NCBI GenBank assembly: GCA_019400425.1
Contig: JAFREE010000082.1
Location: 42,578 to 106,577 of the forward strand
Length of the DNA: 64,000 nt
Direction of reading: 5' to 3'
Source: Hymenochaete sp. R1
Lineage: Eukaryota > Basidiomycota > Agaricomycetes > Hymenochaetales > Hymenochaetaceae
Numbering within the stretch: position 1 is the stretch's first letter; each line of letters begins with the position of its first letter. The position numbers and the translations under genes were made by a program. The notes under the pieces are model-generated. The model was not told the origin of the DNA. It saw only the letters and a program-made list of their open reading frames with translations, and did no database searches. Of the stretch, positions 11,271-22,332 are shown one piece after another.

Positions 11271-13115
11271 TGTGATAGACAGGGCGCAACCAATCACCAG
11301 CAAATCATGGCAATTGTCTGAACCTCACCTCCAGACCTTTGTCTTTCTCCCTCTTTGACACGCATTTGACGACTTATTCTACACTTTTATTCTGCAAACT
11401 CTCAATCTCGCATCTGGACTTTGTAAAGAAACGAAGCTGTTACTCAAGCTAAGAAAGACCTATGATTCTGTTCCTTGCCCCTTTTCGACGTTTCTTGGTA
11501 TATTCTTCAAAATTTTCTCGAAAAGCTTCCCGGCATTGTTGGTTTCATTAAACCATCTACCCATTCCTCTGCTTCGGCGGGGAAGTACGAATGACTTAAA
11601 TCACCCCTTCCCCTGCTCCCCCTTTCTCCATCATCCTCATCGCATGTAGTGACCGGGTTTCTTGTTTATACCCTATGCTTTACCTGGGATCGATTTCTAG
11701 GGATCCCATCCCTTTCTACATCATTTTTTTGACTTGTCATCGTTGTTTTGCTACATTGCTGTGCGTCCCATGTGGTCCTTTCTTTCCTCCGGTTTTGGCT
11801 TTCTTTCATCCTGTTCATCGTGTTCACGAATGTCCCATTGTTGTCCGTACCCCTTGTTGTTTTGCGCTTGTGGTTCGTTTTCGACTTGATGTCGGAGAGC
11901 TCTTCCAAAAGCAGAGCATACATGTCTCGCGTAATCGGATCCTTTACGCCTCAGCTCTTTTAAGGACAGATTCGGTCGTTACTTGTCTTCATTGGGGCCC
12001 CGGAACTTTCGTTGACCAACGCGCCGATGGCGAACAGCAATATCGATCGATGCTTCAATGCTTCGTTCCTTCTGCCGTCGCTCCTCGCTCAAGACTTTGT
12101 TGCCGGTGAGAGCCGCCAACCCGTCGCCCGTCGTGCCGCTATGCTACCGACATACGTCCGTCCTCGCTGATCAAGGCTTCAGGATTGTGGGCCCCCCGTT
12201 TCTCAGACTTTTTTCTTCACCCCTTCACGAGGAAATTTAACATTTTGAAGACTTTTCCTCGTCCACCACGTCTCCGTTACGTCGCTCACGGTGGTACTAG
12301 TGCTTGTGGTGTGGCGTTGGAATGTACGAGCCTCTTAGGGGTCACTCGGACTTTTCGAAGTAATGGACTCCTCGCGCTACCCCTTATCCTCCCATTCCTT
12401 GTACTCCCCTTCCCCTTCCATCTCTCTTACCCCTCCATTATTTTCCCAACGCTTTCCGTGCGTCTTAGAAATTATCGGACTTTTTCTTGCCATTGCATCT
12501 CGTCTAGCTTTAGTATCTTTTTTCTCCTTCAAAGACCTTTACTGTATCATCTATCGAAACAAGACTGGGAATTAAATCATTTGAATTGAAGGCGCTTCAA
12601 GCTTTTGGCCGAGTATTCAGACGATCCCTGCATCATTTTTTGTTGGTGTGAATTTCAATAGATGTATCAACTGGTGGGGACCCTCTTCTCTTCTTGAAAT
12701 CTTTCTGCTGTGCTGCATTAGAGACGAGGCCATGCCGCTTCTACGAAAATTTACCGTTGTCCAGGTTCCTGATTCATCTGGTGAAAATGAAACCGGTGAA
12801 TGAAATTAGAGACGGTGTACGATGAATTGTGTGAAGAGCTATCCAAATGGTCGTACTGCTTTCGCATTCGGAAGTCGTTCATCCTCCAGCGGAATAAACG
12901 CGACTCTGTCAGTCTGTGTCCCCACTCTGAGAGTTCGCGGTGAGGTAGATGCGATCTGACGATGCAATGATAATTATATGTCAAAGATAACATGACAATA
13001 GTTTGTACAAGAGGTAGAAGTAATTGATGAAACTTGTTGAACAGACACAAATGAAAGCTGCCAGCTGTATACACTAAAGTACAATATCTCGTTGAATTTC
13101 CACGAAGTCTACCAT
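11271..13115. other. intergenic between convergent MADS-box and BTB genes
   Basis: This 1.8-kb T/C-rich stretch lies between the stops of two convergent genes. The frames in it are short and without motifs. It probably contains two 3' UTRs; the size is more than those need, and I see no gene in the surplus. Confidence 0.5.
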
Positions 13116-14039
13116 CTACACATCCTCCAAATCAGAGTTCAGATAGTCTGATAGCCTCCGCATCCCCGTCTGCAACCCCGAAAGAGTAAGTTTGAAGCGC
13201 TGTAAATTTGGACAACAAACATCACAGTAAACATCGATTTCAAACAGTTCGTCTTCAATTCTTTCTGGGATGAAATTCAGATTCTCAAGTCCATACCCTG
13301 TCGGTTGCCTCTCGATCTCGACGCGTAGACAGTCCCTTAGGGCCAACCACACGGGCGCGTCCATCAGCCCCTTCTCATGTTTCCAACATTTAGGTGAGTG
13401 TTGATGGCCATAAAAGGTCAACCCCCACGATCCCGCTTGCCATGGGCCCGGTTCAAAAATATCCAACACCTTCCTCTTTCTCTCCTCGTGGAACTCTATC
13501 AGATCCAAGCTCGCATCACTGTCTAGCTTTCGAAGCTCGCGAAAGGTGTCTTCAAGGAATAAACCTCGGGTAAGAGTCGCTACTTTCGCGTTTTTCGCCT
13601 CCATGTGCCATCCAAATCGCCGTGCGAGGCCGTATCTGAGAATGGGCGAGAACGGAAGCCGATCGTCGTGGAAGAGGGAACTGGCTAGTTTCTCGCCGTT
13701 CTCGACATCGTATTTATGTGTGAGGACGACGCATAGGTCGAGAAAGTCCTCATACGAATAAGGCCAGGGTGATTCAACGAACTTGCCAGGATATAGGACG
13801 TCTAATAGTCCTTTCAGGACAATCGCGCGTTCGGACAATGGTATAGGCTCGTCTGCTGGATCACCGTTACGAGGAAGCGAAAACATATCGCGGAAAACGA
13901 CGGATGAGAGCCTGAGAATGGGCGAATGGACCTTGAAGAGTCTGCCATCACTGGACGCCAGGACAAGATCTGCGTCAGAGGATGCGTAGGATGGGTGATA
14001 TGTGGGTGTTTGCTCCTTGGGTTCGGAGTCGCTATCCAT
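13116..14039 (-). CDS. BTB/POZ domain protein
   Basis: An intronless 307-residue protein. Residues about 20-125 form a BTB/POZ fold: DADLVLASSDGRLFKVHSPIL, then LSSVVFRDMFSLP, an acidic/Pro loop, LLDVLYPGK and FLDLCVVLTHKYDVE. This order (D-x-x-L, VHSPIL, F-x-x-M, then a helix around KYDV) is the one seen in the many BTB proteins of Agaricomycetes. The C-terminal half has Cys and Arg/Lys but no recognised second domain. BTB domains mediate dimerisation and, in some proteins, Cullin-3 recruitment; the role here is unknown. The ATG at 14039 directly precedes the BTB core by about 20 residues and is the only good start. Confidence 0.85.
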   Translation of the reverse strand: MDSDSEPKEQTPTYHPSYASSDADLVLASSDGRLFKVHSPILRLSSVVFRDMFSLPRNGDPADEPIPLSERAIVLKGLLDVLYPGKFVESPWPYSYEDFLDLCVVLTHKYDVENGEKLASSLFHDDRLPFSPILRYGLARRFGWHMEAKNAKVATLTRGLFLEDTFRELRKLDSDASLDLIEFHEERKRKVLDIFEPGPWQAGSWGLTFYGHQHSPKCWKHEKGLMDAPVWLALRDCLRVEIERQPTGYGLENLNFIPERIEDELFEIDVYCDVCCPNLQRFKLTLSGLQTGMRRLSDYLNSDLEDV

Positions 14040-15649
14040 TTGTTCACGGTAGAGCTGCAGGTAGAGAGCTAGTGTCAGTTGAAGGTAAGAAGGTAAGATG
14101 CACGAGCACCTAGCGGGACACTAACCAATCATGAGGTTATCTATACCTATGACGCGCATCGGGCGTCAAAAACCCGTGGTCCCGGTCACACAGTCACACA
14201 TGGTGTCACGGTCCAGTCCAATGAGATCAATTCATTACCGGGACTGTTTCGCAACACAAATGCACAGTTTGAAGAGATAAACTACTATCGTACTTACAGG
14301 ATCTTCTAAGAAAATGAGCTTAATCCTTGTTGAAGATATTTGTCGGCCTCGACTCTAAGTCCGGATCAGTTTTGACTGACTTAGACGTTGTTGATTCTCA
14401 CGTGCTTCTGCACTTTTTTTTTATTTCGTTCTCTCGTTCAAGTTTCAAACACTTCAGCTCTCTACCACCGTATTATCCAGAGCGGCCGGCTGAGGTGAGT
14501 ATTCTATACTGCCATAGTTTTATATTCTAGTTGCTGACTCATATACACCATAGTTATCTGTCTCTACAGGTAAAAAGAGTTGTCTACTATGATACATGTA
14601 TCCACCCTAAAAGGTTGCACACATTGTATCGAATCGTCCTCGAAAAACCCCGCCTCATTGTTGGTTTTACCGTCTCAAAGTACGAACGGCGCTTCTTCAG
14701 GAGATGCCGAGTGCATCATATGGCAGGCTTTATTTACTTTGCGTAGAGTGAAGGACGCGAATAGTTCTATGCGATGAAGTCTTGGACCAAAGTTCAGTGG
14801 ATGGACACTGTGGATACCTACCGAGTCTCCTCACACACGACGATTTAGGAGCCCTGACGTATTGGAGCCAATGGAACTTCTAGATAGTCAGACAGGATCT
14901 CGAGAGCGGTAGATGAAAATATAGATGAGCATGAGAATGCTCTACAAGATACGAGAGCGGAACACAAGTCACAGGCATTGCGTTCATCAGAATCATCGCA
15001 TCATGCTGGTAAGTCGTCATTATTCGTGCTGCCAGCTTGGCCACAAAAAGAACGCCATTTAAAATCATTGGTAAGCACTCGCATGCTCAACTTCAATCGC
15101 CCCTCCGGTATCTTCGAGTTCAATTCAAATAGTCTATTGGGTACTACGTTGCCGACGTGATCATCATCGTCAACTGTGATATCACCTCCCCGTTCTGCTG
15201 CTAGGAGTCACGTCTGTCTTCTCGTGGAACAATGAATGGATATCCTTGTCATCGTTTCAGGCATACTCCGGCGAATCCATGACCTCTCGCTGAGAGAAAA
15301 GGGGATGATCCCTGGCCATTTGGTCCGCTGTACGCGAAACCTTGTTTGTGAGCAACTAAACTCACAGGCAGGAGAGGCGGAGGATCGGTGGTGATGATTT
15401 CGGACAAAACATCATATGAATCGTGAGATATGCCCATCGAATATAATACAATGGAAGTGCGCACTGACGCATGTTTACAGGTCATAGTTACTGGCTTGGG
15501 AATAACGTAAAAAAAATTCACCCACAACGTGCTGGTGATGAAGATAGGTAGATTATCGCCACTGGTATTCGTCCGCTACTTGTGACTTGTCAAGGAATAT
15601 ATAGCTATGAATTCAACGCATGATGTCGTTAGCACGCCTATCGCACATG
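14040..15649. other. intergenic, no gene supported
   Basis: This 1.6-kb region upstream of the BTB gene and downstream of the first small membrane-protein gene holds only frames under about 95 codons. No motif, tRNA or repeat family was recognised. Confidence 0.45.
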
Positions 15650-16153
15650 CTACCTCGCCTGTCCCGGGTATCCCCCGTAACTGTGAGCTGGTTGAGGAAT
15701 TGGGGGAGCGTTTCCAACTGGGCCCTGGTACTGATTTAGAAAACTACCTTGCCCGTATCCATTTTGCCCGTATCCGTTCTGCCCGTGACCGTTCCCTCCA
15801 TATGCATTTCCAGCGTACCCAGACTGTCCATAGCCAAGTCCCAAGTTGTCCCGCATGGCTCGCCTACGACGGTACCAACGGAATACGAAAACAATGATGA
15901 GGCACTTTATGACGAGAACTACGACCACAGCTGGAGAAGCGAATGTGGTTTTGTGTAATTGAAGTGAGTCCGCGCAAACTTGAAGAAGCCACTTACCGAC
16001 GACAATGCCTATGATCACACCTGTGGCGAGCCTTTGATTTCTGTTGAATTGGTCTTGGGTACTACTGCTCTGTGCACTTGCTGCGAATGTGGATGACAGT
16101 AAAACTGCGATAAATGGAAAGCAGAGTCGAGTAAAGGACGGTGGGGAAGTCAT
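15650..16153 (-). CDS. small secretory/membrane protein with Gly/Tyr/Gln-rich cytoplasmic tail (copy 1)
   Basis: Two exons, 16153-15997 and 15930-15650, give 145 residues. The 66-nt intron (GTAAGT...TCCAG) is a multiple of three and has no stop, so an unspliced reading is also open; the splice is preferred because it joins a clean hydrophobic segment (IIGIVVAVVVVLVIKCLIIV). The protein has an N-terminal signal-type segment ending near FAASAQ, a short polar stalk, one transmembrane segment (about residues 44-68), an RWYRRRR stop-transfer cluster and a tail with imperfect GQNGYGQ/GYAGNAYGG repeats. I start at the ATG at 16153 because it places the signal segment at the N-terminus; upstream in-frame ATGs add a non-hydrophobic leader. 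It is a tandem paralogue of the next gene. Function unknown; a surface sensor or adaptor would fit the layout. Confidence 0.7.
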   Translation of the reverse strand: MTSPPSFTRLCFPFIAVLLSSTFAASAQSSSTQDQFNRNQRLATGVIIGIVVGKWLLQVCADSLQLHKTTFASPAVVVVLVIKCLIIVFVFRWYRRRRAMRDNLGLGYGQSGYAGNAYGGNGHGQNGYGQNGYGQGSFLNQYQGPVGNAPPIPQPAHSYGGYPGQAR

Positions 16154-16729
16154 TTGTGAGAGTGTGGGCACTGGCACGAGGACGGAGGGGAGGGAAGCAT
16201 CCTGAGTAAATGTCCTATTATATTGCCACAAACAGGCACTCGGAGTATCGAACCCTATCAAATCTTACGATCCGATCCTGGATGCCGCCCAGATGACGCC
16301 CGGAAACAGCCCCACAGAATCAGCACAGGTTATTAGGATATTACGTCAAGGTTTATTCATTGGCGGAAAGGCAGTGAAGCTGTTCGTTACCATAGCAGGA
16401 TCAAAGTCATATACACTGGCACTATTGTAACTGGAGTTTATTTGGCCGATGTAATGAAGTGCGTCATGATTTGAAATGAAAAATAAATCTGCAGAATCAT
16501 CTGCTATAGAAAAGGATATGGGTTTTATGGTAAGAGAAAAACGTGTATACAATATATTATTACGTGAGTCATCGAAGAGGAGGTCGAGCCGTGAGGTTTC
16601 GCGAAGTCCAAACAAGACGAAAGAAATGAAACAGTCTCAGATCGTGGCGATATTTATTTTACACTTGTCGATGGGGTGGGAGACCGGAAGGCTTTTAACA
16701 GAGAACTGTTAGCAAGAGAAAGTTAGAAA
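16154..16729. other. intergenic between the two tandem membrane-protein genes
   Basis: No gene is seen. The right end (about 16650-16690) could be a final exon of the neighbouring copy if an alternative splice from 16750 is used; otherwise it is 3' UTR and promoter. Confidence 0.5.
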
Positions 16730-17283
16730 CTAAATGTGATGAGTCGCACTCACAGCTGAATACTCTGGGGCGTAGTTTGCTTGACCTTGCCCACCGTAGT
16801 ATGTCGGCTGCGGCATAGCTGGATTTTCGTTATTGCCAACACCAGTATATCCACCTGCACCACCTCCGCCAGCGTAGCCCCCTCCACCAGCATAACCACC
16901 TGTACCGGTATAACCACCACCGCCGGTATTGTGGCCATAAGCAGGAGCAGTCCCTACAGCAGGAGCGGTCGATTGGGTCATGGGCGCTGGTCCCGCACTG
17001 CCGGGACCAGCAGTCAGAGTACGGCTCCGGCGCCGTCGACGGAAGAGAAGGCAGGCGCAAAGGCAACAAAGAAGAACAACCACAACAATTGCTACGAAGA
17101 AGCTCGTGTCAGTTCATGTGAATATCCAATTCATTTAATCTACTCACCGACTATGATTCCAGCAATAACGCCACCGGCAATCCTCCTACCACGAGAGGTA
17201 CGAGTTGTGGCTGCCTCGATCTCGAGAACAGTTGAAGATAAGATGGTGAGGGCTAAAAGGGCATTTCGGACGAGGAGCGACAT
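16730..17283 (-). CDS. small secretory/membrane protein with Gly/Tyr-rich tail (copy 2)
   Basis: Exons 17283-17148 and 17091-16730 give 165 residues. The N-terminal hydrophobic signal (LLVRNALLALTILSSTV) is followed by a short Arg/Thr stalk, a transmembrane segment (GGVIAGIIVGA|IVVVVLLCCLCACLLF), an Arg-rich stop-transfer cluster (RRRRRSR) and a tail with GGGYAGGGG-type repeats plus QPTYYGGQGQ. Order of parts, intron position (inside the transmembrane segment, after the first base of a codon) and tail type match copy 1, so the two are tandem duplicates. A GTGAGT close to the stop can splice to an AACAG 50 nt downstream, which would replace the last five residues by about 19 others; I cannot decide between the two ends. 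Function unknown. Confidence 0.7.
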
Positions 17284-18367
17284 TACAGGTGGGTTGAGAG
17301 ATGAAGAATTCGTGGCAAGAGGGAGAGAAACGAAAGCTGGTGGGAGCAGCAAAGTACAGTCGACATTTGTTATTTGTATGCGCTAGACCTCCCCCAAAAT
17401 AAATGACTATGACGCACTGCCGACCTCGGCTCTTTTTTTACGGATGAGATCACATGACCTCTTTGCTGTGTATTCTAGCACTGCTTTTCACATGATCAGC
17501 AATTGTATTTACTCTTCGACTTCCATGGCCATGTTCATAGCTGCTGGTGCTCGGATTGAATTTCTCATGCACAGCAGAGCGAATCGGCTATACAGATTGA
17601 GGGCATAAGCGCAGCACATCGCATCTGGAAGTCCCAGCAGTCGAGTAAGCTTTTCAAAGCCAGAACAGACATTCCATAGCGGGCTGAATCTTTTAACGCA
17701 GCAGTATTCTCAAATATCTCATGAAAAGGCTTTGCCTACATCACAACACTCAAGCTCGCTCGCTCACATCGCCAGCGCCAGGTCTTCTCGTACGTATGCG
17801 CAGCTCAGAACTCCGTTACAGCCCTTGAAGCACGGCTGTGAAGCTCTTGCGCATTCTGCGCGTGGTACCAGCCTTGGCGGTCAAAGACGTCGCTTGTGTC
17901 TTGATTTTGAGAAGGCTGAATAGGCTTGTTGTAGTCCAAAGATGTTTACAGATGGATGCTATGCTTCCTTCTATCGACTGCAGCTGGTGACTCTTTCTGG
18001 GCAGTGGGCGCCTTCCTCAACTTATAAACACATATTTTGTATCGCCTTACCCTGAAATCTAATAAGTCATATAGGTCATTTATTTCACTTGTGCTACTTT
18101 GCATTCTCTATACAATTTTAAGGCGTCTCTCCCTTATTCCCTTGGTCGAGGTTGGGGCGGTACCAGTATGAGTCGGAAATTCAGAGTCTTAGGAGTAAGG
18201 CTTATTGGATCATTCAAAATGTCACGTGATCAACACAGCACTGCACTCTGAATCGGTGAATGCAGCATTCAGCTCCTTGTGTTTTCCCGCCTGCTGTGAC
18301 CAACGACGAGCAAGGCCCAGCATCGCAGTCTTTGATATACTTGTCATCTTCTCTTTCTGTAACCACC
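17284..18367. other. divergent promoter region between membrane-protein copy 2 and the Hua1-like gene
   Basis: No gene is supported in this 1.1-kb region. A CACGTG hexamer lies near 18222-18227 (in GTCACGTGATC), about 140 bases before the Hua1-like ATG; by chance such hexamers are expected every few kilobases. Confidence 0.5.
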
Positions 18368-20011
18368 ATGAGTGCCGATGTCAAGCGCAGTGATTACAAT
18401 CCTTTCCGCGCACCCACCTTGACTCCCAACCCTACTGGCCTTTCTTCCTCGACTCCCGCCGCAGCATCTTCACCGATACAACAGCCTCGCTCCCCGTCAC
18501 TACCTCCATTGCCACAGAGAAGCTCATCCTCTCAATTGGATGAGCCTCGAAGACAGGACACCATTGATGTGCTAGCAGCAAGTTTAGGAAGTGCGAATCT
18601 CGAAGATGGCGCGCCCGCTGAACCTCCTCCTGCTTATTCCCTCACGGCGAATCCAACCCAGGGTGAATCAGTCGTAGAGTATGGACCTCAGAGGCCCTTT
18701 CAGCCAGCTCCTCCCTCTCAACCGCAAGTTTTCCACAGCAACACGGGCATGTCACAACAGCAGTACCCCACTGGACCTCCCGGAGCCCCGTACGCGAGTC
18801 CTCAGCAAACTGGAATGCCGGCGATGGCAAATCCGACCGGAAATTGGGGACCGGCCCCTGGCCATTACTATTCTCCTCAGTCAACTGGAATGTACCCTCA
18901 GCCCGCGCAGCAACCATATCCACCTCAGCCGGCGCCTCCTCCTATGAACCAACCCACGCCAAGTCAATCGTCAGACTTTGCTCGAGATTTCTACATGTCC
19001 GGACCTTCTCTCCCATCCAACAGTCACAGATTGTCACCAGCTCCGTCAAACAGCTCCTCAGATGGTTTCCAAGGGCCGGAGTCGTCCGAGCCAATGAGAC
19101 CGGTGGATAGTGGGTCTTCGTCGGTGTATGCATCTCCTTCCGGACCACCTCCCCGGCGATACGATGGCCCATCTAGCCCACCTCCAAGTCTAAGTACGGC
19201 TTTCTCCCCACCTCCAGGACCACCTCCTTCACATCCTTCGAGGAACCCTTCTACGAGTGCGAATGAAGGTGGTCCAACATCTTCACCTACACCGGGGAGA
19301 CCTCTGATGAATAAGGGCCGGGTACTGATCTACCCATCCGGGTTTGAGTGCGGGAAATGTAAGCATGCGTGCACATATTTGGATACAGACCAGTTTTATT
19401 CGTATTGTCGTATTTTCTGATCAATTCTTCTAGGTCTGAACACGGGATACAAGAATTATGACCCGTCGCATCCATGCAGAAAGTGTTGGGAAAAGTACTC
19501 TAAGCCCTACAGCGGTGTCATGGCATACGCACCGTCTTCCAACCAATCGCAACGACCTCTACCTGATCTCCGTCCTCCACACCTTCGACATAGACATTCC
19601 ATGTCACATTCTTCATCGCTTTCTCCGCCACCACCTTCTCCTGGAAGCGGCCTCCTGCGCTCGCAGTCTGCAACACGACCAGGGCCAGGGTCTATTCAAG
19701 GACCAGGACTGGGACATCCGCCGCCGGGTGCCTACCCCGAAGCGCCTGCAACTGCACCTTTCCTCGGCGGCTTCAGGCCTCCACCTCCTCCACCTATACC
19801 AGGTCGTGGTTGTGGACCCATGATGATGCCAAGCCCGTCGTTCCAATACGTTCGAGGGATGCCTCCAGGGGCAACAGCCGTTTCTCCTGGTGATTCAAGG
19901 ATCGGAGGGCGAATATGCTGGCGATGCGAGGGTCGGGGGAACGTCAGTTTTATGATCTTTGACACTGACAAGTGTCCGGTGTGTAACGGGATTGGACGGA
20001 CATTTGGGTAA
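18368..20011 (+). CDS. Hua1-like proline-rich protein with C-terminal CxxCxGxG zinc motifs
   Basis: Exons 18368-19358 and 19434-20011 give 522 residues; the junction restores a Cys codon (FECGK-C-LNTGY). The ATG at 18368 has a good context (accaccATGa). The first 320 residues are disordered and Pro/Ser/Gln-rich with many PPxY/PPPP patches (for example EPPPAYSL). A Cys cluster follows (ECGKC ... PCRKC), and the C-terminus carries CWRCEGRG and CPVCNGIG, the two half-sites of a DnaJ-type zinc finger. This order, Pro-rich region then CxxC pair then DnaJ-like zinc motifs at the end, is that of yeast Hua1, a cytoplasmic protein linked to actin patches. PPxY motifs often bind Nedd4/Rsp5 WW domains, which is inference here. 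Confidence 0.85.
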
Positions 20012-20660
20012 TATGTTGAAAGCGTTTAGAAGTTGTGACCCGTTCAACGGGTAGGTAGGACCTTCTCGTTTGCTCAGTCTTTTCTTAGCTCTTACTTTTT
20101 TTATCCAGGATAAATGACTTGTTATGTCGGCTGACTCGCATTCTTTTCTTGTCATTGTACACTGACCACATACTCTTTATTTTGAAACCCAATGCTTTTG
20201 AGATACTAATTTTCATGATCATCTATGCCCCGTTGTAAAGTGCATTGCTGGCGTTCAGGGTTCTTTCCCTAATCGTGCGTATTTCACTTCAAAGGGGACG
20301 GCTCAGAACTTAAGCCGTGAGGTGTTCCAGATTCCGCAAAGTCATAAATTGAAGTTCAAATTAGCTCCTACCGAATCAGTTCAAATATCCGAAATCATGC
20401 TCGACGTTCCTAACTATGCGCCCCCGCCCACCTAACTTTGCATTTTCCCGAACGTGCCCAAGAATTGTCTAGCTCTAATTCTCTTATGACTATAAAGCAG
20501 CTCTCTCTTTGCGTTACTTGTTCTCGTTTGCGTACAACCCATCTTGCTCTCTGACAAGCCCATCCTGCGCCTTAACATCTAGGATCTGTTCACGAAAGAC
20601 CTGGTAATTAAAAAGGTGGTTGAGTCTCTTACTTGTTTCAGTCATCAACGAAAGGTTGCA
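20012..20660. other. intergenic between Hua1-like and ferritin-like genes
   Basis: No gene is seen. The right half contains a TATA-type element listed separately and serves as promoter for the ferritin-like gene. Confidence 0.6.
20491..20496 (+). promoter_or_regulatory. TATA-box candidate of the ferritin-like gene
   Basis: TATAAA in the context gacTATAAAgcag lies 165 bases before the ATG at 20661 and is followed by a C/T-rich stretch, the usual fungal arrangement for a transcription start. No experimental start site is known. Confidence 0.4.
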
Positions 20661-21843
20661 ATGAAGACATTTTCAAGTGCTATTGCTGTCCTGGCTTCTC
20701 TTGCATCGCTGGGGCATGCCATTCCTCTCAGTCGAGCAGCATTAAACACATCGCTCGATCTTAGTGCGGCCGGTGCGCACTCCATTCCTTCTTCTCCTTC
20801 AATACCTGACCTGAATATCTATTGAAACAGATATCCAAGTCCTTAATTCCGCCCTCACATTTGAACATCTCGAAGTTGCCTTCTACAAAGCTGGACTTAG
20901 TGCCTTCGACGACGCGGCGTTCGCGAATGCGGGATTCTCGCCTGAGGTTCGCAGCCGGTACCTTCAAATCTACGCGAACGAAGTGACGCATGAGCGGGTA
21001 TTGACGGAGTCATTGGGTTCAAATGCGACGCGACCTTGCAATTACTCATTGTGAGATTGTGCTTTATTCTAAGAGTAAATAGTGAGAACTTATATATTGT
21101 CCCTTTAGCGGGTTTTCCGACCCTGTTTCATTCGTAGAGACCAGTGCGACGATGGAGACGGTGAGCACTTCAGCGTATATAGGTCTCATGAAGATGCTGT
21201 CACTACAGAGCCATGTTACACTAGGCGCCTCGATCCTTGCGACTGAGTAAGTATTATAACTGAAATTAGAGTCCTTGACTTACAGTACCTCAGAGCTAGA
21301 CAGGCAGCCTGGATCATGGGCTCGGTGAAGGGTGTTAACCCATGGAACACCCCATTCGAGGTGACCAGTCTGTCTTTTGAGACTTTTGGTCCTTGATTCT
21401 AAAAACATACTGTTTAGACACCTCTATCGATGCGACAGGCCTACGACCTCGCCTCCGGCTTTATGAACAGCTGTCCGAGCAACAACCCCGTTCTCTTTCT
21501 CTCCCCTTACCCACCTCTCACCATCATTTCTCCCTCGTACACCGCCGGTCAAAACATTTCGCTCTATTTTGATCGCGTCGCACAGGGTGCAGCCGACACC
21601 TCCGACACGGCTGATTCGAGTGTCTACCTCGCGTTCTTGACAGGCTCTGGAGAGATCTATGTGCAACTTTCGAGCATCGGTCAGAATTACTGGGTCGGGT
21701 TGTTGCCGGAGGCGCTGGGGACAAGAGGAACGATGTATGGGCTCGTGACGAGAAATAATGCGAGTGTGGAGGATGCGGATGTGATTGCGGGCATGGCAGT
21801 GTTCCAGTTTCCGTATAACGCGACAGTGATGCAGGGATTGTGA
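20661..21843 (+). CDS. secreted ferritin-like protein, Rds1 type
   Basis: Five exons (20661-20772, 20831-21050, 21109-21246, 21294-21360, 21418-21843) give 320 residues. A signal peptide (MKTFSSAIAVLASLASLGHA) precedes a ferritin-like four-helix domain: VLNSALTFEHLEVAFYKAGL, then YANEVTHERVL, a loop, SAYIGLM, and ASILATEARQAAWI. The spaced Glu/His residues (FEHLE, NEVTHE, TEAR) are the expected di-metal ligands of the Ferritin_2/Rds1 family, which in fission yeast is stress-responsive. The C-terminal third is a beta-rich extension without known motif. A 48-nt GT...AG stretch after 21159 (gtgagc...ctacag) looks like an intron, but keeping it gives the conserved SAYIG helix, so I retain it as coding. 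The gene is co-directional with its neighbours. Confidence 0.85.
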
Positions 21844-22332
21844 TCAATGTTGTTGGAAGCTTCGCTTTGTCGTTTTCTTTCTTTCTTCCCTTTGAACGTT
21901 GGTACGCGCGTCTGGACGCTCGCTGATTTTTCGATGTGCACTAATGTTTATCTTTGATTTCCACGCACAAATCATTAAATATGAAAGTATGCGTGGAATA
22001 TGAAATTTGCTATGAGTGATTGAATCCGAGTCGGCAGATCCCTGTCGTGCTTTCGTCAACGAATGGCGCCCTGCGAGGGTTTTATACAGAAAAGTGTATA
22101 CGTGGCACTACAGGCTTATGGATGTGTGAGCGTTTGCTTCCGAAGCGGGGCGCCCGCTCAACAATATGACAAAGCAGGTGTGCTCTAAGAGCAAGTGAGC
22201 AAGTGAGCGGTTCATCAAACCTGACTGTATGCGCTCATCTCACGCTGCGACCATATCTATTATAATAAGCGTCCTCTGGATAAGACAGCCTACACAAACA
22301 CCCCAGTCTATTTCATCTCCGACCTGGCAATA
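21844..22332. other. intergenic between ferritin-like and aldo-keto reductase genes
   Basis: No gene is seen. A short direct repeat (agcaagtg twice) lies near 22190-22207, and an A/T-rich patch (ctattataataag) lies near 22257, about 70 bases before the reductase ATG. Confidence 0.55.
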
